From assembly GCA_916613615.1 (NCBI GenBank), contig OU744724.1, positions 28,072,171 through 28,136,170 on the forward strand: a DNA stretch of 64,000 bases, in the 5' to 3' direction. Each line of letters opens with the position of its first letter. Positions within the stretch are counted from its first letter, which is position 1. The position numbers and the translations under genes are program-made. Shown piece after piece: positions 35,500 to 47,600 of the stretch. This DNA comes from Steromphala cineraria. Lineage: Eukaryota; Mollusca; Gastropoda; Trochida; Trochidae. The notes under the pieces were generated by a model. It did no database searches. It was not told the DNA's origin and saw nothing but the letters and a program-made list of their open reading frames with translations.

Positions 35500-37560
35500 C
35501 GGAATGTTTAAATTACATGCATACAGAGAATACTATTTGAGTTCATTTAATGTTAAGAAATTCCGATATTCCGTCTCTCACTCCCAGCCTGTATGGTGGA
35601 AAGCAGAGTGTGACAAGGCAAAGGGAGACAAGTATGATGCGCTCGATTATTTCAGACATACGAACACTGAAGATGATTCTAAAGGTTTCGTCTTTCCCAA
35701 AAAATAATTTAAAAGCATTTGTGCAGCAAAGAAAAAACAATATCAAATCAAAATAAAGTAGACATTTAGCGAAATAAAATATAACAATAACGAAATTTGG
35801 AAAAAAATAAAAAGATGAAATGAAATACTACGAGCTCATCCATTGTCCCGAGTGATCGGTATGAATAATTTGATAAACTTTTAAATGAGACTAATGAGAG
35901 AGTAACTCTAATGAAGGACACAGTGTGTTAAAAATACAAATTACATAATTTCACAGGAAATTCAGGCTACATTAAGAGACCTAAAGTGAAACAAGCCACC
36001 GGGAATTGATGGGATCCCATCGGAACTTCTGAAACATTCGTCTGATGTCATTGTTCAAGCACTTATCAAACTTTACTATATAATTCTTATAAGTGGATGC
36101 TTCCCAACAGAATGGTGCAAAGCTATAGTGTGTCCTCTTCACAAGAAAGGATCAATAAATGCTGCAGCAAGGATAGTGACTAGAACTCCAAAATCATGCC
36201 ATATTACACCCGTGCATAAGGATTTGCATTGGCTTCCAATTGAGGCGAGGATCAACTTCAAAGTCCTTTGTATCACTTACAAATGTTAAACTAATGAGGC
36301 ACCAGCATACCTTGCAAACATGATAGAGGATTACATTCCCACGAAACCTCTCCGATTTCAGAATTTGAATCTTCTCAAAATACCAAAATATAATAATACC
36401 AGTTTTGGACAGAAATCCTATAGTAATGCTGCTCCTCGACTTTGGAACCAACTTCCTCACGCCATCAAGATGTCTTCAACTTTGACTGTTTTTAAAATGA
36501 AATTGAAAACTTACCTATTTTCAAACTGTTATTAATAGACATTATTTCACTATATTTCCCTGCAAAATTTAACAACTGACTTTATATGCTGCAAATATTC
36601 ATATTTTATTATTCATGCTCTTTCTCATACTTTCAATTTCATTCTTATGATATCAATCATTACCTTTCATTCTCATATACTTTTCTCATAGACTTCAAAA
36701 GTGGACTAACGATAGATATTAAATTAAAGACTTCAAAAGTGGACTAACGATAATCAAATTATACATGAAAACCAAGCTGGATTCCGAAAAGGCTATGCTG
36801 ATAATATGTTTACACGCCAAGGCATTATACGAAAATATCTTTCAAAGCGAGGAGGTCGCTTCTGTCTCTTCATAGACTTCTCAAAAGCGTTTGACTGCAA
36901 AAATCATCTCTGGTACCACCTTATCAATTATGGATTGCATGAAAATGCTATACGTAATATGTATGAAAAGTTATCATCTTGTATTAAAACTGAAGACTGT
37001 CTGACAGATATCTTTTTGTATTGCTTTCAACACGACAGGGTTGTACGGTATCACCTTTTCTGTTTTCGTTATACATCAATGAACTCTAATTGCAGAGGAA
37101 TATTCATATCGCAGGAATACCCTAACCTCATTCTATGCCGACGACATAGCAAACTCTTATGATTCAGTTAGTCGACTCCAAGAACAAATAAACTGTGTTT
37201 CTAAGTTTTGTTATAGGTGGGGCCTTAAACTGGATCTACAAAAGTCCCAAGTGATGTTTTTTAGAAATGGGGGTCGATTAAGAAAAAATGAAAAATGGTT
37301 CTACGAAAGCAAGGAAATATTGACAGTGTCAGGTTACAATTACCTTGGATTAGTATTCACACCAAAACTTGTCTGGACTAAATGTGTAATGACACTATCA
37401 GCCCAAGCAGAGAGGATATGTATTTTGATTTATATAATCCAAAAGGAATGCGGAAGTCTTGACATCAAAACAGCTTTAAAACTATTTGACACTCTTGTAC
37501 TTCCTGTGCTGACGTATTCTTCATATTTCTAGTCATTTTTGTCATGACTTAAACTCGTTG
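35500..37560 (+). pseudogene. Decayed non-LTR retrotransposon (LINE) reverse transcriptase
   Basis: Fragments of one reverse transcriptase follow in order but in shifting frames: QPVWWKAECDKAKGDKYDAL (35578-35640), GIDGIPSELLKH through CPLHKKGSIN (36003-36160), QAGFRKGYAD (about 36775), the catalytic motif FIDFSKAFD (36870-36896), YADDIA (about 37137) and YNYLGLVFTPKLVW (37337-37378). Stops and frame changes are frequent, so it is dead. A segment of a different LINE is embedded at about 36160-36540. Confidence 0.8.
36160..36540 (+). pseudogene. Fragment of a second LINE (CR1/L2/Jockey-like RT C-terminus)
   Basis: The translation reads AARIVTRTPKSCHITPVHKD, LHWLPIEARINFKVLC, a stop, then the tail APRLWNQLPHAIKMSSTLTV ending YLFSNCY and TAA. 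This is the typical end of a CR1/Jockey-type reverse transcriptase. It interrupts the other LINE directly after its KKGSIN motif, and a 24-bp sequence GACTTCAAAAGTGGACTAAC... occurs twice just downstream (about 36692 and 36729). Confidence 0.75.
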
Positions 37561-38618
37561 TAGAACATTGTCGGGAGATTTATCTACTATAATGTACTGC
37601 TGCTCGTCCTTTATCTATTACATACATTTAACAAATACAGTTTCTTCTCCATTCTAAATCAGATTCGCTCACAAAGAAGGATATAAAACATCAGCAAGTT
37701 AACCAAACCTAGGATTTTTAAAGCTCATAGTGTAGAAAAGTCCTTGACTAAACGATCTTCTATGCACTGACAAGAGGAAAAATGAGTCAAAATCATGTTC
37801 ATTTATAAATATGTATCATTATAATGTAATATCATGTTCATTCTGATTGATAATAGCTATGTTTATTTGTTTATGTATCACTCTGTAGAGACTAGTTGTA
37901 TAAAGCATGAAAAGCACAGGACCAAGGACAGATCCTTGCGGTACACCACATGATACGGACAACGTTTAGACTTTACTCGATGTATAACCACAGTTCGTAG
38001 TCTATCTTTCAGATCCAAGCATATATTATTTCATCCAGCGCCTCATAACCCCGGGGTTTCATTCGTTGGAATACGGTAAGCCTATTAAGGAAATGCGGCG
38101 ATGAAAGGAAGCGACGGTTTGAGAAACGATCCATAAATACTTCTTCTTTCAGTTACGGAATTGTAAGATACCGTGGTGCAATAACTTCTCGAAAGATGAA
38201 GACTTCATTCAACTACTAGTGACAGATGTCACGTCCAGCTTGTAAAGATATATCCATACTTCAAAATCTAATATACGTACAGCTTTCAGAATCGTTTTGG
38301 TCGATAACGTTTAAGAGATTCTTACTACTGTAGCGCCGCCTTCGCCGAATAAAATACGCCCTAAATATGCTTCAGGATAGCATGTTTACTTGTGAGGAAA
38401 TTGTTTCTCTTCTAAGACGAGAGGGTTTGAGCGTACAGGTTCATAAATTAGGATCGAGCCATCAGGTGGATTTTATTGACTTTGTAGAATATGTCCTTTG
38501 TCAGTGGGATACATCGAGAAGTCAAGGGCAATAACGCATAAGAGGTCAATTGTACGCGGTGCAGCCGTTGAATTCTAATCAATCATAAACTGTACTAATA
38601 CGACCGTCTGTCGCCACC
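37561..38618. other. Calpain upstream region
   Basis: No frame of interest. It should hold the calpain promoter and 5'UTR. No TATA box at a persuasive place was seen. Confidence 0.4.
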
Positions 38619-41600
38619 ATGTATCAAACACAGTACCGATTCGTTATATCCGGACGCAAACCTCGAAGATCCATGAGGAAATACCCTTTATCATCTGTTG
38701 TCAGTCAAAACTATGAGGAAATCAAAAGACAGTGCTTGGCTCGTGGTGCATTATTTGAAGATCCCGAATTCCCTCCGGAGAGCTCCTCGCTTTACTATGA
38801 CGAGAAGCCGCGCCGCCCTATAGAGTGGAAACGGCCCGGAGTAAGTCTAGCTTTACTATATTTGTATTTGTATTTGACTTTTAGAATTTTACCGTTGTTT
38901 TTGGAAGACGTTAAGGTGACAGTTTATACTTGTTTCCATGGATACGTTAGGTTAACACTTTTGAAACCTCAGCACAATTTTAGTATGTCAGCCACATCTT
39001 GAAAGAAGCTAAAAACCTAAGCAAATTCAAAGACGTAAATAGAGATTCTAGTTAGATCTTTGAAAGCTTGGAATTGATTTAGAAAATAAAGGAAACCCAG
39101 TCCAAATTTTGTTTGATTATATTAATGTACATGTATATAATATTTCATTCAAAATTTTGTTTTATTTCATTTAGGAATCTAAATGTTAGACATCCCAATT
39201 AGGTATTTCGAGTCCCTTTAGCATAATTATTCTATGATTACATACGTTTAAAACATTACAAAAAAATTACTTCTAAAAAGATAAACTAAATTCTTCGAAA
39301 GAAGAAAGAACAAACTTTGGTAAGTAAAAGAAAGGATTTAATAGAGTCTATTTTGTTTTGGAAAGTTGATGCTGGCTGCGTTCCATGTGATTAGATAACA
39401 TTTATTTTAATAAGCAACTGATATGATATTTATAGAGAAATGCTCTTGCCATACTTCAAAATGTATCGCGGAAAGAGAAAGTTTACTATTTGTTATGCAA
39501 AATGAAAAGTTTTTGCTGTTTTGTTCGAACCTGCTTATTTCATATTATGTATTTAATTTTTAATTTTCTATGTACACGTTTCATTTTCTTAAAGGTTGTT
39601 TAACTTTTTGTAAACAAACCATTTCTTAACGCAAATGCAAACGATGGTTAGCGAAAAACAAGTTTGGCTTGTCTTAAGGAGGTTGGATACAAAATATCGA
39701 GGTATTAAGAAATAGCTAAATTTGGTCTTATTTTGTTGAAAAATATGTCTTGAATCAAATTGTGTCATAAAAATACCATGTCACCACAGTTTTTGTTCGA
39801 AAAAGGGCCCATCCGTTAGGGCACCCAATGATGAAAATACAATAATTTAAAAACTCCTTTTCAAGATAACTTTGGAATATAATTGTTATTTATATGTTTT
39901 TCTATTAAGCCATTGCAGTATGTAAGTAAACTAAGTCGGAAAAAGGGAACTTGAAACTAATATGAAGTAAATACATACAAATAACCTTTTTCTTTGTATG
40001 ATTATTTTTGTAAAATATTATTCTTTTATGAAAAAAAATTGATTTCTCGTATTAAGATTTTTTTGAAAATTATATATTTTATAGTTAATACACACTAGAA
40101 AAAGATTAAAAAGAAAAAAAGATATGTCACCAGCGGATAACAGAGATATTCACATTCAATTAAGCCACATCAATGAAAATCAACATCCAGGGGAGATAAC
40201 TCTTTATTGTCAACATTACCCTTTTTAGAAATTTTCATTAGTTTTTAAGGTTAATTAGTGAAATAAATTTTATCATAAAACAAATACTTATGTTCACAAA
40301 TATAACGTAGTCATTGTTTTTTATTAAACTAAATCATTATTTAATTCTTTAGTTTTTTTATCTCACACTTGCAGTGAAAAATAAACAAAATAGCATAAAC
40401 TTTAAAATAGCTCAATCTGACAATCTGACTGTTGCGGATGCTCAGAAACAAAGGTATCCAACCTCCTTAAGATAAAGGGGCGCTCCGTTAATAAATGGAA
40501 TGTTGTTTTGCTCTGACACTTAATTGCTACAATACCACGTGCTGATAAGAAGTTTTATTTTATTTCTTTTATTCTGTTGTCATATTCTACCCGCCAAACA
40601 CCAATTATATAAAACAAAATTTCCTTTTTCGATCATATATCAAAACATGCATCTCTATATTTTCACATAAATGAATCGATTAACATTATTATGATAACTA
40701 TTAGTAATAGTAAATACTTGTCGGTGTTTAAGTTTGGCGTATAATATGATAATCGAGAAGTGTTTTAAGCGTCCTTTGGATATTCAGTATTATTTGGATT
40801 AATATGGGAAGGTAGCGCATAACACGAATTGTCACTATCTTTACTGTGGCTATAAATTACAGGATAAAGTCTTGTTTACTGAAACATAAAAGCAGTTTAA
40901 CAGCCACTTCAGTCGTTGTTTTAACCCTGTTTTATGGTTTGCCATTTATATCATGGAAGGCTTCCTTATAGAACATTACCTTGTATCGCAATCCAAAATA
41001 TGTAAGTCAATATGATTTTGAGAATCCTTTGAAAACACTTTGAAAACACTTTTCTCGCGCATTTTCTTCTTTTTTTGACAAAATCTATTCGCTTTAAAGA
41101 ATAACCGTGAAATTTACAACCTATCTTTCTTTTGGTATTTTTAAATTGCAGGGAGTTTATACTCAATATTAATTTCTAAACTGTGTCTCACCAAAGAATG
41201 AAGATGTTTTAATCAAACAAGATATTCAATGAAACACGATTGTTGTTTTCCTCTCTCTTCACATTAACATGAGGAACTTGATAATAATAATAATAATGGG
41301 CATTTATAAAGCGCTATATCCATAAACACAAGGTGCATGCTCAAAGCGCATTGAAAATAAGAAAGTTTAAGGTGATGAGATGAAATGCTATGAAATGCTA
41401 TGAAATAAAGCCTAAAAGTAATACTGGTAGCATTGATTAAGGATATTTGATGGCATAACATGAGCACTAACTAATTAGATGTGACCTAGATGTATTTACT
41501 TATAATCTTATAATCTTATGATCGTTATTCATGTATGCATACAACATTGCATGCATACAATCAGTATATTAAAATATATGCTACAACTGATCATTCATCT

Positions 41601-44600
41601 TCAGTCGGGCCGGGGGGATAAGCCATCTCTCCTAAGCTCTTGTTTTACCAAGTCGTGGAACAGGACTAGCTGCATTTTTGTTATCGCATTATCTCATCCA
41701 TCTGATGATCAGCATAGAATGCACGTCAAGTACGTACCTTGGAAAAGTTGATTCAGTGCTAGAATTCAGTGTTTTCTGTTAAAGGTAGTATCTACGCCGT
41801 TCTAATCTTTAAACCTGACGTCATATTCTCTTAAAAAAATTATGGAACTCTGTCAAGGGCTCAAGGCTGAACTTGACATCCCCGAAAGTTGTATTTATCA
41901 TTCAAGTGCATTCTCTGATTATAAATGAAAAAATTTAGAGAACTGATTATTATTTGCAGACTCCCTTATGGTACCATTGAAACATGTTGGAGTTTTACTT
42001 GGCTTCGTGTCATTTTATATCTTTTGATTCATGTGATAACTTTTTAATCAATTTATTTATTTGATTTTGTTATATTTATATATGAATAAAGGATTTAGAA
42101 AGGGTATACCCTATACAACATGCTAAACATTCTCCTAGGTCAATGTATTTATACCGTCTACCAGTCCAGATGAATAAACATCAGGTGGCGTGCCATTTTC
42201 TATCAGTTCAGCTGTAAATCATCTCTATAGCGTTTGACCGGCTTACCGTTCTTCAAATCAAGTGAGTCTGTAGTATAAAAGGGTAGGCTACTAAGTTGCT
42301 GCCGTTATATCTTTTCTGTTTTATCAACAGATTAAATATATATCTTGAGTCCGTGATTCAGCTATATAAACCATCTGTTTAAAAGTTTCAGTTTTCAATA
42401 TAAGAATATATAATATAATATATAAGAATGTATAATTCGTGTTTGATTAATAAAATGAGCCTGTCAAGATTTAAACACCAAATCACTTCTAGTCTCATGT
42501 ATGAGATGCGATGTCGTGTACACTGCTTTGTGTTGTGGTTTTGGATGATAAAATATATTATGATAATACATATCGAAATAATAATTATTACCCATATGGT
42601 TGAAAATAAGTGATGACATATTTTCAATATGAGCACTAGTGCACATATCACTTTTGCCTAGCAACGCTTGTTGCTGCGCGTGTTCCCGGTTTTTTTCCGC
42701 CTGTGACGTCATAGCACCATTGCCGGCTGCGGCCGTCGCAAGGGAAGCGGCCCATTTCTTGGATAATTCTAAGATGGTAAAGAATCGGTTATAAAGAAAT
42801 TATTACCCTGGGAACTGTGTTGTGATTTTGGATGACAAAATAATATCATGATAATATATATCGAAATAATAAATAAATGTTGAGCTCAATTGATCGTAAT
42901 TATACTTATCCCTTTCGTGTACTTATTGAGATAAAAGCACAGTGCGATTATTGTCGAAACATTGAAATGAATGAGTAAAATGTTAAAAGTTTAAATAGTT
43001 TAGCGACCATATGAAATGTGCATCCAGACAAACTGTTTATGAATGTTCAACTGAATTGTGAAATTATAGCTTGCTGTACCACTGCAACGATCAAATGAAC
43101 ATTTAATTACAACTTACTGACATAATAATGCAAAATGCTTTTATGGTCGTGAACAATTAAAATAATGTTGAAAAAGGCACGATATACGCTAACAAATAAC
43201 GAAAACATAAGTATTTGTAGTTATTTAAGTCTTAACTTGTTTGTAAGGCAATTAAAAGTTTTCTTTTATAGTCTGACAGTGATACAGTCATTATTTACCC
43301 GTCCATACGTTTTGTTCAATAGAAACAACAGCCTTCATACAGTTTAATCGTTTGTGTATAGAATGTTCATTATAAAGAAATTAAGAGTTGAAATGTATAG
43401 GCTCATTTTCGATGTTGTTCTTCATTCATATTTTCATAATTGAGATCTTAACATAAGTTGCTTGTTTTACTTGTAGTAATAACTTGCCGGTCAGATAAAA
43501 ACAGTCGATGGAATACGTTTGCACAAACATAGATGAGTCATTCTCAAAAGATGCAGCTTTTTTGTGTATAAAAGACAAAAAAAATTAAATAAGAATTCTA
43601 GATTTTTTCTTTCACAAATGGTAAGGAACATTTTTAAACATAAGATTTCAAATATATTTGAGGCTTAATTATGTATGATATCTTAATTAACACTTATTAC
43701 ACTAATGAGGATGAAGAGACAATGTCTTTCCAGTAACGATAGTTATGCTTGTGTGTTTTCTTTAAAAAACATTTGTATGTTAAGATTTTGCATTGTAGTA
43801 TCCACCTTAGTATATATGTTGTTACTAAATTGTAAAAAAAAAAAAGATAATATTTTCATATGATAAATACTTGAACACTTAGTTTGTTGAAAAAATTAAG
43901 CATGTTGATTCTTACAATTTCTCCTAATATCCTATCAATTGACCTCAACATAAAGAATTACATGAAGATAGCTATAAGAGATCATGTGATCACGTTTTAT
44001 TTTTTTTGGACATTTTATGACAAGTATTTTTACCTTTAAGGTAAAAAATCAATTACGTTTTGGTCATGTTACATGAAAGACAGTTCTGTTATTCCAAAGA
44101 CACAAATTGTTATTGGAAAGAAAATGCTTCAAATAAGTAAGAAATTTTGTTTAATGAAACATAATTATGTGTCCTCTTTGCACAAGGAAGGTAGGGTTTA
44201 TGTTTCTCACATCAGATCTTCAGAAAATTTTACTTATTATTTATATAATACTTTACTAAAACAGACCAAGTTTGAGTTTGTTACAGGAAAGACCTGAATG
44301 TGTTACAGAAAGGACAATCCTAATTATGTATCTATGAAAATGAGAATAACATGGTTTGACAATAATCATATTAGAATACACTTTATTGCCATACCTTTAA
44401 ATGCAATAATACATAGAAAGTATTAGAAATTTGCCTGCTTGTTATGTTAAAGACATTGACTGTTACAGCAACGACAAATTGAAAAAATATTATCACTTGT
44501 TGGAGTAAAGAAATCTTGCCAATTTTGAAAAGTTTCAATGAAATGTTATGTTTTTCGGGGTTTTTTCCTTCCATAGTCATGCCACATAAATGATGTACAG

Positions 44601-47600
44601 AGAAATACCATTGCTTTTATTCCATGATTTAAAAAAAGGGTATTATCTGGCTATATGCCATATTTCAGCATTGTTCAACAATGCCGTCTTTCAAATAACA
44701 GTCTTAAGAAATAAATTTAATGATATGTGGCTAAAACACAGACCTCTTAGTAGAGCAAAAGGCATTGTTATTCCATACATTTCATGTAACATCTATATAC
44801 CATAGACTTAAAATATACACATTGTTGCAGAAAAAAATGAAATTGTTTTAAAAAATATGATTCTCAAAGACAATTCATGAGTTCAGTACAAATTTAGAAG
44901 AAAGAAACAACCAAGTACAATGTTAATTTTCGACTAAATATTCAATTGTCTTTCAGTAACGATAATGTCTTTTAAATAACAACCCTTGACAAAAACTTGT
45001 CTGATTGACTGCAGATAAGGATGCTCTCATCCCCTCTGGTAAGGAAGCTCACAGGACATCCTACATTGTAACTGTCAATCAAATTCTTGTTGAAACAAAC
45101 AATTAGGAAACCCATCTGTTACAGAAAAGACTGTTATATGAAAGACAAATTCCATTTGTTCAGCAATTGAAAAGTAACAGTCCTTGTCCCATTTTATACA
45201 CCATCATTGCGTAGTGGTTTAGGTGCAGCATGCATAGAGAAAGACGCATCTCTTGACATATGGTTATTTTTTTTATAACTTGCGTTATCTGAAAGACACC
45301 AATAAAAAATACTCAACATTTTTCACTTTTCCATCAACATTTTCAGCAAGCAAGTTGTTTTGGAGTCAACAAGGCATTTTCAATACTGTAAACCTATGGT
45401 TGATGATGAGCATGACAGAAGCGTTTTCTTTAAAAGATCATGGATCATTATTTTTTTCTGAATTTTATGTACCTGTTACAGGAAAGACATTTTTCTCGTA
45501 TACAAGATAGTAATTCAAATTTTCACATAAAATTTTCACATAAAAGTTGTAAAAATCTATCAGGAATGAGGAAAAGCACTACATTTTAGAATACCTGCAG
45601 AAAAAATATATTCAAACAAGGATAAGAAAAACAAAGACATCCGATTCCCTGACTTTGCACCTAGATACAAGCCAAAAGGCTTATTTTTGGTTACAAAAAT
45701 AACCGAAAAAAAATTATTTGGTCATTTAGGTTACGATTTAACTACCTGCCAGTTAGATTGTAAGTTAGAAGTTAACAAGAAATGAATTCTGACAAAGTTC
45801 TGTCATTATTTTACCGATTTCTATTCCGGTACGTGAAAAAGCTGCAACTTTTGAGAATGACTCGGATACGACCTTAAGACCAAATAATTATGTCGTCACT
45901 CTAAGAACAGTTATTGCTTGTTCAACATTGTAGATTAACTAATGAATTTAATAATTTTTTAGAATTAATTTTCAAATTGAATGTTATAAGAACCTTTTAT
46001 TCTTGCTCTAAATCGCATGTTTGAAAGTTTGAAACACACTGGCAGTTTTATAAAACGACATGTTAACGAATATCAAAAGCGTAAATGTTAACGAATATCA
46101 AAAACGTAAATGTTAACGAATATCAAAAGCGTAAATGTCAACGAATATCAAAAGCGTAAATGTTAACGAATATCAAAAGCGTAAAAGTTAACGAATATCA
46201 AAAGCGTAAATGCTAACGAATATCAAAAGCGTAAATGTTAACGAATATCAAAAGCGTAAATGTTAACGAATATCAATACCGTTAGCAAATGTTAACATAA
46301 AGCCAAGGTTAGGGAGTACATGAAGTATGATCACGTCAACCTGTTAGATATAATGTTACTGTATATTGATGTACTGGAAAGTATAGCTGCACTGAAACAG
46401 GTTGCACAAATTGGCTTCCGATCAATAACAATATTGCATGCATATTGATAGATGGTTTCAACGTATTTCATTTATTATGATGAATATGATTTGGCGTTGC
46501 TGTCTAGCTGAAGGTGATTTTGAAGTGTTGCCAAATGATATGTAACTCTGTTATACCTTGGAATGTTTCTGAAAATTATTATTTTAATGCTTTTAAGTTC
46601 AGTACAGGGATTTGTGATTTGTGAGTACATTATTTGTGATCGAAAATCGGACAATACCGCTTGCCAATGACTCAAAAGTAGTTTCGGAAAGTTGCATGAC
46701 ATTATATGCATGTAAATGGGACTTCGTAAAATATAAACTCCCTTTTTCGAATCACTGTTAAAACAAATTTATATTAAAAATCGATCGATGAGTAGGAATT
46801 TATGTTGATGTTTAGCTTAAAGTGACATTAATTATGTTGTCAAATGAAGCTCTTCAAGTTTATATCGTTTATTTAGCCCAACGTTAATACAAAATAAACA
46901 TAATGTCATGCAACAGTGGTGGCTGAAAGTACGGGAATGAATAATAAGAAAGTAATAATATCGCTTGCCTATTTTAATTTTAACAGTTTGTTGTCGATGA
47001 AAATATAGTATATGTTAAGGTATTTAAAAATTTGCAAAGTTTTGAAATACTAACTTCGCAAACCATGATAACTTTGACAATAAAATGTTTTTTAAAAGAA
47101 ATTAACCATACAAGATTGTCATTTTACATATGATATAGTTTTTATTGGAAGACCATCATTATATTTAATATAATAAGTGCACCTATTCCCAAATGCGTTA
47201 AATATAACAAACTTTTAAGCGGTTTTTTGCCTAAGAAAAGAAGAACCGGCTGTTTCTGCAAACTGTTTTCAATAATTATGAGTTCAGTACAGTGACAACA
47301 AAAATGGTGAACATATTTGTGATCGAAAATCGGACAATACCGCTCGCCAATGACTCAAAAGTTATTACATGACATTATAAACATGTAAACGGGGTTCGTG
47401 ATAGTTATACTACCGTTTTTCAATCCACTTTAAGAACAAGTATGTATGAAATTGGCTTAATGTGGATGAAAATACAAGTTTGGCGAGACGCTGAGAACTA
47501 TACTGAAGCCTGAAATATGGTATTTTGGCCCTGATCAGAGCAACATTTAGACTTTAAAGCAGTGTATAAAATAGATTTGAAACGTAGCTTGTCCTGAAAA

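Larger units (their letters stand above)
40471..43530. other. Calpain intron 1, mostly unassigned
   Basis: AT-rich, with the two small repeats listed separately (41282, 42540). No exon or protein similarity was recognised. Confidence 0.45.

Noticed and set aside
46061..46282. CRISPR-like regular repeat
   Set aside because: The 25-bp units are contiguous with no spacers, and the genome is eukaryotic; it is a minisatellite.
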